Source: an uncultured Roseburia sp.
GTDB taxonomy: Bacteria; Bacillota; Clostridia; Lachnospirales; Lachnospiraceae
NCBI GenBank assembly: GCA_900550935.1
Contig: URUD01000031.1
Span: 1-33,718, forward strand
DNA length: 33,718 nucleotides
Direction: 5' to 3'
Part shown: piece by piece, positions 24,209 to 32,523 of the stretch
Layout of the letters: each line of letters begins with the position of its first letter
How positions within the stretch are numbered: the first letter of the stretch is position 1
The notes under the pieces: model-generated
The model's database searches: none
What the model was told of the DNA's origin: nothing
What the model saw: only the letters and a program-made list of their open reading frames with translations
Translations under genes and position numbers: made by a program

Positions 24209-25021
24209 ATGAACCACAAAATTTTATTTGCAGATTTGGATGCGACACTTTTATGCGATGACAAATCGATCAGTGAGAAGAATGCAACAGCCATCCGCAA
24301 GATGCTTCAGGAGGGACATTACATTGCACTTGCCACGGGTCGTCCGGTTGAGAGTGGGCGGACTGTTGTAAGAGAATTAGGACTGACAGTACCGGGATGT
24401 TATATGATCGCGTTTAACGGCGCTGTATTGTATGACTGTGCTGCAGACCGTGTTCTTTTAAGACGTTCCATACCAGTTGATGTTGTGCAGGAGCTGTTTG
24501 AGAGAGCGAAGAGAGCCGGGCTTTATATCCAGACTTATAATAATACGGATGTGATAACAACAAAACACGCGAAGGAGCTGGATTATTACATAAAGCGTTC
24601 ACGCATCAGCTATAAACTTGCAGACAATGTGCTGGATGCATTGGAAGAGGAACCGCAAAAAGTACTGCTCATTGAACTGGACAAAAAAGATCGTCTTGTC
24701 CGGTTCCAAAAGAATAATTTAAGCTGGGAAAAAGGAAAATGTACAAGTTTTTTTTCCTGTAAAGAGTACTTAGAATATTGTCCATGCGGGATCAGTAAAG
24801 CAACTGGTATCCGGGAACTGACAAAGATCTTAAACATGCCGATGGATGCAACCATAGCAGTCGGAGATGAGCAGAATGATATCAGCATGATACAGGAAGC
24901 ACATATCGGTGTTGCAGTAAAAAATGCGATCCCGGAGGCAAAGGCAGCGGCAGATTATGTCACAGAAAATGACAATAACCATGATGCCATTGCCGAAGTC
25001 ATCGAGAAGTTTGTCTTATGA
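24209..25021 (+). CDS. Cof-type HAD-superfamily hydrolase
   Basis: A 270-aa cytosolic phosphatase of the Cof (HAD-IIB) type, likely acting on sugar phosphates or related metabolites. Motif I reads FADLDATLL: both catalytic Asp residues remain, but the usual Gly of DxDGT is Ala. Motif II is LATGRP, a conserved Lys lies in the cap-to-core return (GISKATGI), and motif IV is VGDEQNDISM. The ATG at 24209 has GGAG 5 nt upstream; an ATG seven codons earlier lacks that spacing. The end overlaps the convergent PHP gene by 6 bp. Confidence 0.88.
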   Translation: MNHKILFADLDATLLCDDKSISEKNATAIRKMLQEGHYIALATGRPVESGRTVVRELGLTVPGCYMIAFNGAVLYDCAADRVLLRRSIPVDVVQELFERAKRAGLYIQTYNNTDVITTKHAKELDYYIKRSRISYKLADNVLDALEEEPQKVLLIELDKKDRLVRFQKNNLSWEKGKCTSFFSCKEYLEYCPCGISKATGIRELTKILNMPMDATIAVGDEQNDISMIQEAHIGVAVKNAIPEAKAAADYVTENDNNHDAIAEVIEKFVL

Positions 25022-25879
25022 CAGAGCCGCTTTGACAGACTCTAAAACAGAATATGGAATATAGAGGCTGCCTCTTCCTTTTCCAAGAGAGATGGCAGGT
25101 TTGTTTGCCCCGTGGAAATCGGAACCACCACTGATCAGGAGTCCGTTTTCACGGGCAATTTTTTTGACAAGCTGTTCCTCCCCGGTCGTATAGGTTGAGT
25201 AGATCGCCTCAATGCCGTCAAGACCGGCTGCTTTCATTTCATCGATCAGCAGCAGCAGATAGACAGAACTTAAGTGGTAGAGAAGCGGGTGCGCTAAGAT
25301 GGCGATACCGCCGGCATTTTTAATGAGAGAGACAGCTTCCATCGGGGTAACTTTAAATCTGCCGACATAGCATTTACAGCCATCACCGATGTATTTGTCG
25401 AATGCCTCGGAAATGGTTCTGATGCAGCCGTGGTTTAACAGAAAGCGTGCAATGTTGGCGCGCGTGATCACACAGTCCGGATTTTCGGCGAGCAGAGCTT
25501 CCATGGTGATCGGGAAACCTTCTTTTTGCAGGGCAGCAACCATTTTTTCATTGCGTTTGTCGCGAAAATCACGGAATGCCGCTGTCTGCTGGAGAAGTTC
25601 TGGGTCATCCGGGTCAATGAAGAGTCCCACAACATGGATTTCTTTTTCCGTCCCGTTTGGAAAAGTATATGCGGTGGAAAGTTCGATGCCCGGTACTAAT
25701 TCGATACCGGCATTCTCTGCAGCTTCGGCAGCTTTTTTGATACCGGAACATGTGTCATGATCTGTTAAAGCAATGGCGGAAAGTCCTGCCTCTTTTGCGG
25801 CAGCGATCAGTTCCACCGGGGTGAGGGTACCATCTGACTCAGTTGAGTGCACATGAAGGTCAATAATTCTTTGGTCCAT
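25016..25879 (-). CDS. PHP-domain phosphoesterase (YciV/RNase AM-like)
   Basis: A 287-aa metal-dependent phosphoesterase. The N-terminus has the PHP motif DLHVHSTESDGTLTP; ALTDHDT, PGIELST, a Gly-rich AILAHPL segment and GGSDFHG supply the remaining metal ligands. Relatives such as E. coli YciV/RnaAM act on 3',5'-nucleoside bisphosphates and short RNA ends, which is the best guess for substrate. The frame is open 30 codons further upstream, but the ATG at 25879 has AAAGGAA 6 nt before it and begins the domain directly. It is convergent with the HAD gene and divergent from cheW. Confidence 0.88.
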   Translation of the reverse strand: MDQRIIDLHVHSTESDGTLTPVELIAAAKEAGLSAIALTDHDTCSGIKKAAEAAENAGIELVPGIELSTAYTFPNGTEKEIHVVGLFIDPDDPELLQQTAAFRDFRDKRNEKMVAALQKEGFPITMEALLAENPDCVITRANIARFLLNHGCIRTISEAFDKYIGDGCKCYVGRFKVTPMEAVSLIKNAGGIAILAHPLLYHLSSVYLLLLIDEMKAAGLDGIEAIYSTYTTGEEQLVKKIARENGLLISGGSDFHGANKPAISLGKGRGSLYIPYSVLESVKAALS

Positions 25880-26001
25880 ATCAGATTCCTTTCTACGATA
25901 GATAGTTGCCATGGTTGAAACAATACTTCTATGGCTGATTAGTAATATTATGGAAATATGATAACACAAAACAATATATTTTTAAAAAAATAAAAAAGCA
26001 G

Positions 26002-26029
26002 TTTACATATTTTGACAGAATGGTAAAAT
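26002..26029 (+). promoter_or_regulatory. Predicted promoter for cheW
   Basis: TTTACA (26002-26007), a 16-nt spacer ending in an extended TGG, and TAAAAT (26024-26029), 55 bp before the ATG. A TTGACA overlaps but has no good -10 at the right spacing. I see no sigma-D/FliA-type GCCGATAA box. Confidence 0.45.
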
Positions 26030-26084
26030 AAAAGTAGAGTAGCTTTCGATTACGAAGGAAGAATACAGTGAAAAGGAGACAAAC

Positions 26085-26531
26085 ATGCAACTATTGACGT
26101 TTTTATTGAACAGTGTTCGATTTGGAATACCAGTGGATGATGTAGAGTCCATTGAGACCAGAATGGATGTTGTACGAGTACCAAATGCGCCGGCAAACAT
26201 TGAAGGCATCATCAATCTGCATGGGGAAATCATACCGATCTGCAGCCTGGCAGGTTATTTTGGTTATCCCAGACAGGACATTAAAAATGTTATTGTCGCA
26301 AGCATGAATGGCATGAAGATCGGGATGGAGGTGGAAAACGTCCAGGAAATCATTGATGTAAACGATCAGCAGGTGATACCGATGCCTGCTATTATGAACG
26401 AGACACAGGGCTGTTTCAATGATGTGGCATCCTATGATAAACAGTTGATCGTGATGCTCGATGTGGCAAAACTGATACCGCATGCAGACCAGCAGGGGAT
26501 CCAGAAGCTTATCGAGGACAACTCCAGATAA
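26085..26531 (+). CDS. cheW: CheW-like chemotaxis coupling protein
   Basis: A 148-aa single-domain CheW protein that couples chemoreceptors to the CheA kinase. Family features are LLTFLLNSVRFGIPVDDVESIE, the PNAPANIEGIINLHGEIIPI segment and the C-terminal VMLDVAKLI. GGAG stands 7 nt before the ATG. It lies 27 bp before a chemoreceptor gene and probably forms an operon with it. No cheA, cheY or flagellar gene is in the window. Confidence 0.9.
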   Translation: MQLLTFLLNSVRFGIPVDDVESIETRMDVVRVPNAPANIEGIINLHGEIIPICSLAGYFGYPRQDIKNVIVASMNGMKIGMEVENVQEIIDVNDQQVIPMPAIMNETQGCFNDVASYDKQLIVMLDVAKLIPHADQQGIQKLIEDNSR

Positions 26532-26558
26532 TGGAGAGTAATACAAAAAGAGAAAACC

Positions 26559-28079
26559 ATGTTTAAAGATTTAAAAATCAATGAACGATTGAAAAAGGGC
26601 TTTACCATGGTCGCATTGATCGCATCCATTGCCGGTGCAGTAGGTGCGGTCATGATGGTAGTGATTATGATGCAGTATAAGAGTGCATTGACAAATTACG
26701 GCTTTTCACAGGGAGATATTGGTAAGGCGATGATCGTATTTGCAGATGCAAGATCTGCAACACGTGGTATCATAGGTTACAATGATGATGCACTGACCGA
26801 ACAGCTGATCGCAACACATGATGAAAAGAAAGCTAAATTTGAAGATTATTGGAGAACAGTAGAGGAAACCATTGTATCCAAAGATGAGAGAGAACTTTAT
26901 GATAAGGCAACAAATCTGGTAAATCAGTATTGGGAGGAAGAAGCTAAGGCAATTGAAATCGGAAAGTCAACAGATGATGAGGAAAATTTAAAAGCACAGC
27001 AGATGATGACAGATACCATTTCACCATTATATGAAGAAGTATATGAAACAATTGCCGATTTGTTGAATATAAACGTAGATGAAGGAAATTCGCTCAATAC
27101 CAGACTTTCCATTATGAGCTTTATATTCCTGGTTGTGATCATTGGTGTGATTTTTGCAGCATTTTGGCAGGCAACCCGGATGGGTAATTCCATCGCAAAG
27201 GGTATTTCTGAACCGATCGGAGCACTGGGTGACCGTTTCAAGACTTTTGCTAAGGGAGATCTTTCTTCTCCGTTCCCGGATGTAGATACGAAGGATGAGA
27301 TTGCAGAGATGGTTACTGTGGCAAAAGAGATGGCAGCTTCCCTCTCACTTGTTATCGCAGACAGTGGAAAACATTTAGCTGATATGGCAAGTGGTAATTA
27401 TGATATCAAGACCACCTGTCCGGAAGTATACCAGGGTGACTTCGAAAAACTGCTTCTTTCCATGCGTAATATGAGAGACCAGATGATCCAGACACTTCGT
27501 TCGATCGAAGATGCATCCAGTCAGGTATCTGCAGGTTCTACCAACCTCGCAGAGGCATCCCAGAGTCTTGCAGAGGGTGCCACAGAGCAGGCAGGAGCAG
27601 TAGAAGAGTTACAGGCAACCATTACAAGTATTACAGAAAATATCGACAAAGCAGCAGACCAGGCACATGAGTCTTATGTTCAGGCTAAGAAATACGCAGA
27701 TGAGGCAGACAATAGTCGTACAGAGATGAAAGCCATGGTAGAGGCAATGGCACGTATCAACGAGACGTCTAAAAATATCGAGAACATTATTTCCGAGATC
27801 GAAGATATTGCATCCCAGACCAACCTCCTTTCTTTAAATGCTTCCATTGAGGCAGCAAGAGCCGGAGAGGCAGGACGCGGATTTGCAGTTGTTGCAGACC
27901 AGATCCGTCAGCTTGCAGAGCAGAGTACAAAATCAGCGGTTGATACAAGAGAGCTGATCGAAGGATCTTTACAGGAGATCAGCGAAGGAAATAAGGCAGC
28001 AGAGAGTGCTGCAGCATCCATCGAGATCGTTGTATCAGTCCAACTCAGCTACTGCACAGGAGTCTTCTGCAACCAGTGA
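26559..28079 (+). CDS. Methyl-accepting chemotaxis protein with disrupted C-terminus
   Basis: The 506-aa reading frame has a first transmembrane helix (about 15-37), a four-helix periplasmic-type sensor (about 38-185), a second transmembrane helix (about 186-206), HAMP and HAMP-like segments (about 212-310), and the signalling hairpin tip IASQTNLLSLNASIEAARAGEAGRGFAVVA near residues 416-450 (IASQTNLL to GFAVVA). It then stops about 20 residues after IEIVV in a non-family sequence. The normal MCP ending (QSNSATAQESSATSEEL...) is present in the next frame at 28036-28146, so a segment of perhaps 40 residues is missing and the frame is shifted. The returning signalling helix is incomplete, so the receptor is likely impaired, unless this is a sequence error. 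The ribosome-binding site is weak. Confidence 0.85.
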   Translation: MFKDLKINERLKKGFTMVALIASIAGAVGAVMMVVIMMQYKSALTNYGFSQGDIGKAMIVFADARSATRGIIGYNDDALTEQLIATHDEKKAKFEDYWRTVEETIVSKDERELYDKATNLVNQYWEEEAKAIEIGKSTDDEENLKAQQMMTDTISPLYEEVYETIADLLNINVDEGNSLNTRLSIMSFIFLVVIIGVIFAAFWQATRMGNSIAKGISEPIGALGDRFKTFAKGDLSSPFPDVDTKDEIAEMVTVAKEMAASLSLVIADSGKHLADMASGNYDIKTTCPEVYQGDFEKLLLSMRNMRDQMIQTLRSIEDASSQVSAGSTNLAEASQSLAEGATEQAGAVEELQATITSITENIDKAADQAHESYVQAKKYADEADNSRTEMKAMVEAMARINETSKNIENIISEIEDIASQTNLLSLNASIEAARAGEAGRGFAVVADQIRQLAEQSTKSAVDTRELIEGSLQEISEGNKAAESAAASIEIVVSVQLSYCTGVFCNQ

Positions 28080-28146
28080 GGAGTTATCCGCACAGGCAGT
28101 TTCTCTGGATGAACTGATCAGCAAATTTATTTTGCCGGAGAACTAA
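28036..28146 (+). pseudogene. Frame-shifted C-terminal remnant of the chemoreceptor
   Basis: In the frame beginning with CAG at 28036, the translation is a typical MCP C-terminus: QSNSATAQESSATSEEL, then SAQAVSLDELISKFILPEN and a stop at 28144-28146. It overlaps the end of the upstream frame and has no start of its own. Confidence 0.8.
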
Positions 28147-28153
28147 AAAACTG

Positions 28154-28182
28154 TTGACATACCAGATGTTTTATGGTAAATT
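28154..28182 (+). promoter_or_regulatory. Promoter of the infC-rpmI-rplT operon
   Basis: TTGACA (28154-28159), a 17-nt spacer with an extended TGG, and TAAATT (28177-28182). Transcription should start near 28189, giving a leader of about 240 nt before infC. Confidence 0.65.
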
Positions 28183-28188
28183 ACAATA

Positions 28189-28427
28189 GTTGTTAGAAAC
28201 AAAGTAGAGTATCCACTCTCACCGGAGCACCAGCTTTTGTGTGACTCATGGTTCATATTCCTTACATGGCAGGATGCCAGAGATGGTTTCTGATGTTTGG
28301 AGCGTCGTGCCTTGCGAGCATTGAAATTTAAGTGGATAGTCTGACTATCCACTTTTTTAATGATGAACGCCTGGGCAGGCAATTTGTTATTAAGAATAAG
28401 CAAATATTATTTTGGAGGTGCAATACC
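28189..28427 (+). promoter_or_regulatory. infC leader with terminator/antiterminator (L20-leader-like)
   Basis: The long leader ends in an intrinsic terminator at 28330-28358. Its left arm AGTGGATA can instead pair with TATCCACT at 28210-28217 near the 5' end, which would form an antiterminator. This is the arrangement known for autogenous control of infC-rpmI-rplT by ribosomal protein L20 in Firmicutes. The pairing is visible; the L20 link is inferred from gene order. Confidence 0.6.
28330..28358 (+). terminator. Attenuator terminator in the infC leader
   Basis: A 10-bp stem (AAGTGGATAG with CTATCCACTT) with a 5-nt loop, followed by T6 (28353-28358), about 70 bp before the infC start codon. 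Confidence 0.8.
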
Positions 28428-28934
28428 ATTAGCGAGTTAATGATTAATGAACAGATCAGAGACAAGGAAGTTCGTCTGATCGGAGAAAACGGGGAACAGC
28501 TTGGCATTATGTCGTCAAGGGAAGCAATGAAGCTGGCTGAAAAAGCAGAACTTGATTTAGTAAAAATTGCTCCGACCGCAAAACCACCAGTATGTAAGAT
28601 TATTGATTATGGTAAGTATCGTTATGAGCTGGCCAGAAAAGAAAAAGAAGCCAGAAAAAAACAAAAAGTGGTAGAACTAAAAGAGATTCGCTTGTCGCCT
28701 AATATTGATTCAAATGATTTGAATACCAAAATGAATGCTGCAAAAAAATTCTTAAGCAAGGGAGATAAGGTAAAAATTACTTTACGGTTCCGTGGACGTG
28801 AGATGGCTCATATGAATGCCAGCAAACACATCTTGGATGACTTCGCAGAGAGCCTTGCCGAGGTGGCAGTAGTGGAAAAAGCACCAAAAGTTGAAGGCAG
28901 AAGCATCAGCATGGTGTTGGCAGAAAAGAAATAA
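28428..28934 (+). CDS. infC: Translation initiation factor IF-3 (AUU start)
   Basis: IF-3 binds the 30S subunit, checks the start codon and prevents early 50S joining. The sequence shows MINEQIRDKEVRLIGENG near the start, PPVCKIIDYGKYRYE in the linker region, and the C-domain KITLRFRGREMAH. The best start is ATT at 28428, 8 nt after GGAGGT (28414-28419), giving ISELMINEQ and 168 aa. An AUU start is the known basis of IF-3 autoregulation, because IF-3 discriminates against non-standard start codons. An internal ATG four codons later lacks good spacing. A terminator/antiterminator leader precedes it. Confidence 0.95.
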   Translation: MSELMINEQIRDKEVRLIGENGEQLGIMSSREAMKLAEKAELDLVKIAPTAKPPVCKIIDYGKYRYELARKEKEARKKQKVVELKEIRLSPNIDSNDLNTKMNAAKKFLSKGDKVKITLRFRGREMAHMNASKHILDDFAESLAEVAVVEKAPKVEGRSISMVLAEKK

Positions 28935-28956
28935 TTATTTTAAGGAGGAACTTATC

Positions 28957-29154
28957 ATGCCAAAAATGAAAACAAGCAGAGCAGCTGCAAAACGTTTCAA
29001 AGTAACAGGAACAGGAAAATTAAAAAGAAATAAAGCTTACAAGAGACATATCTTAACAAAGAAAACCACAAAGAATAAGAGAAATCTTAGAAAACCTGCA
29101 ATGACGGATGCAACAAACGTTAAGAATATGAAGAAAATTTTACCATACATGTAA
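28957..29154 (+). CDS. rpmI: 50S ribosomal protein L35
   Basis: A 65-aa, highly basic large-subunit protein with the family signature MPKMKTSRAAAKRFKVTGTG and the KRNKAYKRHILTKKT segment. GGAGG lies 8 nt before the ATG; the open frame further upstream belongs to the infC region. It is the middle gene of infC-rpmI-rplT. Confidence 0.97.
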   Translation: MPKMKTSRAAAKRFKVTGTGKLKRNKAYKRHILTKKTTKNKRNLRKPAMTDATNVKNMKKILPYM

Positions 29155-29179
29155 GAAGTTGTTAAGGAGGAAATAAAAC

Positions 29180-29536
29180 ATGGCAAGAGTAAAAGGCGGC
29201 TTAGGCGCTAAAAAAAGACATAATAGAACATTAAAATTAGCAAAAGGTTACAGAGGTGCACGTTCTAAACAGTACCGTGTAGCAAAACAGTCTGTTATGA
29301 GAGCCTTAACAAGTTCTTATGCAGGTAGAAAAGAGAGAAAGAGACAGTTCCGTCAGTTATGGATCGCTCGTATCAACGCAGCAGCAAGAATGAACGGAAT
29401 CTCTTACAGCCAGATGATGCACGGATTAAAAATCTCTGGTGTTGATATCAACCGTAAAATGTTAGCTGAGATGGCAGTAAATGATGCAGAAGGATTTGCA
29501 GCATTAGCTGAATTAGCAAAAAAAGCAGTAGCTTAA
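29180..29536 (+). CDS. rplT: 50S ribosomal protein L20
   Basis: A 118-aa early-assembly 23S rRNA-binding protein: MARVKGGLGAKKRHNRTLK, then GYRGARSKQYRVAKQ and RQLWIARINAAARMNG, all typical. L20 also represses its own operon by binding the infC leader in several Firmicutes, which matches the attenuator upstream. GGAGG precedes the ATG and a strong terminator follows. Confidence 0.97.
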   Translation: MARVKGGLGAKKRHNRTLKLAKGYRGARSKQYRVAKQSVMRALTSSYAGRKERKRQFRQLWIARINAAARMNGISYSQMMHGLKISGVDINRKMLAEMAVNDAEGFAALAELAKKAVA

Positions 29537-29555
29537 TAGAAATACTATTTTAAAA

Positions 29556-29594
29556 AGCTCATTTGAACAGAAGTGTTCGAATGGGCTCTTTTTT
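29556..29594 (+). terminator. Intrinsic terminator of the infC operon
   Basis: A 14-bp stem (29556-29569 with 29574-29587, two G.U pairs), GAAG loop and T6 at 29589-29594, 19 bp after rplT. Confidence 0.9.
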
Positions 29595-29696
29595 CGTGAG
29601 AAACACGCATATCATGTTCCTTTATATGCAAAATAGTTTGAAAATTTTGAATTATCTGAAATGTCAAAAAATAGCACAATAAGTGCCAATGTTGTA

Positions 29697-29725
29697 TTGA
29701 CAAAAGATGGCAAGAAAAATAAAAT
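29697..29725 (+). promoter_or_regulatory. Promoter of the second chemoreceptor gene
   Basis: TTGACA (29697-29702), a 17-nt spacer, TAAAAT (29720-29725), 45 bp before the ATG. It is a near-consensus sigma-A promoter. Confidence 0.7.
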
Positions 29726-29770
29726 GATAAATGGAGTAGTAACAAAAGAAAACAGGATAGGAGAATGGTT

Positions 29771-31453
29771 ATGAAGAGTAGTGTAACAAAAAAGTTAATC
29801 CCTGTTATCATTATCATTTTGGCAATTGTCTTTGTCATAAACAATTATGTGGCGACCAGAATGTTAAAAAACGAGGTCAAGGATCAATGGATGCAAGACG
29901 ACTATAAACTGGTTCAGGCTTATGCGGAGGAACTGGTGAATCTTGGATATGATTCGGTTGAGGAGTACCAGAAATTTGTTGACGATATTGCATCAGAGGG
30001 CACCTACAATTATGTTGTCTATATGCAGAACGTAGATGGAAAGGTGGTCGCAGTGGCACACAGCAACCCGGACCGGATTGGTATCGTACTTGAGGACACT
30101 GGAAGTGTGACCGCGGTCAATGAAGGACAGCCTTATATGGGGTATTATCAGGATCCGACCAGTGGAAAAGAAACCATCGATCTGCTGGTACCGGTAAAGG
30201 ATGCAGATGGCACACAGAATGGAGCAATCAATATCGGAGTTCCATCTGATGATGCAACATTGAGTGGCATTTTAACTGCAACGATCGGAAAACTGACACT
30301 GGCAAGTACCCTGCTTGCAGTGATTGTAATAGTATTGTTGATCATTGGAATACGCTTGATGCTGTTAAAGCCGATCGGGACACTTGCACCGGAGATCGAG
30401 CGGATGGCACAGTACAACCTTACGATGGCGAACCGTCCTCTGGTCGAACATTATGCAGCGCGCAAAGATGAGATCGGAGTGATCAGTACCGGCTTTTTGA
30501 AGATGCAGGAAAATCTGGTCACCATGATCAAAAATATCCATGAAGTTGCAGAACATCTGAATGCAGAATCGCAGGAGCTTTCCGGTATTTGTACTGAGGT
30601 CAACGACAGCAGTACACAGCTTTCCAAAACCGTAGAGGATGTTGCAGAAGGAGCTACCACACAGGCACAGCAGACATCGGAAGGAAGCGTTCAGGTAGGA
30701 AAACTCAGTGATCTGATCGAAGTGGTAGAAGAAAACATGAAACGGTTGTTTGAGGCAACCGGTTCTGTCGAAACGATCGAGAAGCAGGGCGTGGATGTTT
30801 TGGATGTGCTGGTGGAAAAGACATCGGCAAATAACGATAATTCCAGACAGGTACATATGGTCATGGAAGAGACCAGCAAGCAGGCAGACCGTATCAAGAA
30901 TGCCAGCGACCAGATCCGTGGCATTGCATCCCAGACAAACCTGCTCGCATTAAATGCTTCCATCGAGGCAGCAAGAGCAGGAGAGGCAGGAAAAGGATTT
31001 GCGGTCGTGGCAACAGAGATCGGAAATCTGGCACAGGAGACCAATACCCTGACCAATCAGATCGAGGAGATCATCCATGATCTGTTAGATAAGATGAAAG
31101 AGGCAGTCGATAATATCGCGGCAATGGAGCATACGACCGAAGAACAGAGCGAGAGTGTAGAGCAGACCAGACAGAAATTTGAGGAGATCACAAAGACGAT
31201 CCTGCAGATGGAAGAGAAATGCACCTATCTGGCGGACTCTACCAAAGAGATGAAAGAGAGCCGCAAGTCGATCGTGGATGTCATCAATGACCTGTCCGCA
31301 CTGTCCGAGGAAAACGCGGCATGTATGGAAGAGGCATCAGCATCGGTAAATTTGCAGAGCAGCTCGATTGAAAAGGTATCTTCCTCCAGTCAGGATGTTG
31401 CAGCACTGGCAGAAACCTTAAATGCAGAGATCACACGTTTTACGATCGCATAG
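29771..31453 (+). CDS. Methyl-accepting chemotaxis protein (intact)
   Basis: A 560-aa receptor: first transmembrane segment at about 8-25, a single Cache/PAS-like extracellular sensor at about 30-165 (NYVVYMQNVDGKVVAVAHSN, and GYYQDPTSGKETIDLLVPV), second transmembrane segment at about 177-200, HAMP to about 255, and a cytoplasmic coiled coil whose hairpin tip starts near residue 384 (GIASQTNLLALNASIEAAR, then AGEAGKGFAVVATEI). The coiled coil continues well past the tip, unlike in the other receptor here. The start at 29771 has AGGAG 7 nt upstream; an ATG two codons earlier is too close to it. Ligand unknown; the Cache fold favours a small molecule. Confidence 0.93.
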   Translation: MKSSVTKKLIPVIIIILAIVFVINNYVATRMLKNEVKDQWMQDDYKLVQAYAEELVNLGYDSVEEYQKFVDDIASEGTYNYVVYMQNVDGKVVAVAHSNPDRIGIVLEDTGSVTAVNEGQPYMGYYQDPTSGKETIDLLVPVKDADGTQNGAINIGVPSDDATLSGILTATIGKLTLASTLLAVIVIVLLIIGIRLMLLKPIGTLAPEIERMAQYNLTMANRPLVEHYAARKDEIGVISTGFLKMQENLVTMIKNIHEVAEHLNAESQELSGICTEVNDSSTQLSKTVEDVAEGATTQAQQTSEGSVQVGKLSDLIEVVEENMKRLFEATGSVETIEKQGVDVLDVLVEKTSANNDNSRQVHMVMEETSKQADRIKNASDQIRGIASQTNLLALNASIEAARAGEAGKGFAVVATEIGNLAQETNTLTNQIEEIIHDLLDKMKEAVDNIAAMEHTTEEQSESVEQTRQKFEEITKTILQMEEKCTYLADSTKEMKESRKSIVDVINDLSALSEENAACMEEASASVNLQSSSIEKVSSSSQDVAALAETLNAEITRFTIA

Positions 31454-31508
31454 CAGAGATACACTTCATGAACATTCTGTTAGCAGAAATAAGATAGATG
31501 TCACAGGA

Positions 31509-31538
31509 GACTATCGGGATAATTTCCGATAGTCTTTT
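31509..31538. terminator. Terminator hairpin at the end of the second chemoreceptor unit
   Basis: A 9-bp stem (31509-31517 with 31526-31534) with an 8-nt loop and T4, 55 bp after the receptor stop. It also spans the last codons and stop of the convergent AraC-type gene. The U-tract is short. Confidence 0.55.
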
Positions 31539-32338
31539 GGAGACATCTGTTTTTGTTTATGGAAGGTTTTGGAAAAATAGAGACTGTTGTCAAAACCCAG
31601 GGAGTTCGCAATCGCAGTGATTGAAAGATCCGAGTGCTCTAACAGATAACATGCCTGTTTCATACGGAAATCGGTCAGATATTCTTTTGGGGACTGCCCA
31701 AGGATCGTTTCGAAAGAACGGAACAGATGACTGCGGCTGACTCCGACGTAGCTGGCGATATCCTCGACTGTGATCGCATAGGAGTAGTTCGAGGAAATAT
31801 ATTCAATCCCCTTCTGCACATAGCTGTTCGCCGAATTTTGTGCAGTGGAATGTGTGGCTCCGTGCATGAACAGGGCGAGCATCGTATAGAGACGTCCGGT
31901 CATTTCCACGGCATGTTCAAATTCGTTTCCTCTGGCATCGTAGATGTGCAAGATCTGCCGGTGGATGTCATTACCGAGAGGGGTGGCAGTGATAACAGGG
32001 GTCTCCGGGGTAAAGTCGGTTGCAGTCAGGATCATCGAGGCATCACTGCCGCTGAAACCGACCCAGGCATATTCCCAGGGATCCTGTTCTGCGGCGTAAT
32101 AGAGTACCTCGGTGTTGGGATAGACTAAAAAGGTATCCCCCGCGTGCAGTTCGTATATTTTTTTTCCGGTTTTATAGAAACCTTTCCCGGAAATGACATA
32201 GTGGATGAGATAATGATCCCGGATTCCCGGTCCCCACTGGTGCAGCGGATCGCAAAGCTGGATCCCTACATTGTAGACAGAGAGGGAAACCAGTTCTTTA
32301 TCGGTTGCTTTGTAAGATTTTTTATAATTTTTGTTCAT
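31511..32338 (-). CDS. AraC-family transcriptional regulator
   Basis: A 275-aa regulator with an N-terminal cupin sensing domain (about residues 10-150; HYVISGKGFYKTGKKIYEL, HAGDTFLVYP) and a C-terminal double helix-turn-helix (about 175-275; VEDIASYVGVSRSHLFRSF, then ITAIANSLGFDNSLYFSKTF and a final MSPKDYRK). Such proteins usually sense sugars and activate nearby catabolic genes. The start is the ATG at 32338, with GGAG 6 nt upstream; 27 further codons are open upstream but carry no good ribosome-binding site. It is divergent from galE, so galE is a candidate target, but no operator is evident. Confidence 0.88.
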   Translation of the reverse strand: MNKNYKKSYKATDKELVSLSVYNVGIQLCDPLHQWGPGIRDHYLIHYVISGKGFYKTGKKIYELHAGDTFLVYPNTEVLYYAAEQDPWEYAWVGFSGSDASMILTATDFTPETPVITATPLGNDIHRQILHIYDARGNEFEHAVEMTGRLYTMLALFMHGATHSTAQNSANSYVQKGIEYISSNYSYAITVEDIASYVGVSRSHLFRSFETILGQSPKEYLTDFRMKQACYLLEHSDLSITAIANSLGFDNSLYFSKTFHKQKQMSPKDYRKLSR

Positions 32339-32366
32339 TTTCATCTCCAACTGTTTTATAATAGAC

Positions 32367-32395
32367 ATTATAAGCGTGATGCAGCAAATGTGCAA
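32367..32395 (-). promoter_or_regulatory. Promoter of the AraC-type gene
   Basis: Minus strand: TTGCAC (32390-32395), 17 nt, TATAAT (32367-32372), 28 bp before the chosen ATG. This also shows that the longer upstream frame is not translated. Confidence 0.7.
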
Positions 32396-32523
32396 CATTT
32401 TTACATATTTTCTACACATTTTTGGCTATACATTTGAAATGGGATGGAGTAAGATGTAGCCATAACAGAAAAGAATTTGGTGCAAAATAAACGCGCTTTT
32501 GGAAAGGGAAAGGTGGAACGATT

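Noticed and set aside
26002..26084. A sigma-D/FliA-type chemotaxis promoter before cheW
   Set aside because: No TAAA-N15-GCCGATAA-like pair is present; a sigma-A-like pair fits better.
27800..31010. Near-identical segments in the two chemoreceptor genes taken as a DNA repeat
   Set aside because: The similarity is confined to the signalling hairpin tip, which is conserved in all MCPs; the sensor domains differ entirely.
32396..32523. A promoter or AraC-type operator for galE in the divergent gap
   Set aside because: Several AT-rich hexamers exist but none has a convincing partner at 16-18 nt, and no clear direct repeat half-sites are seen.
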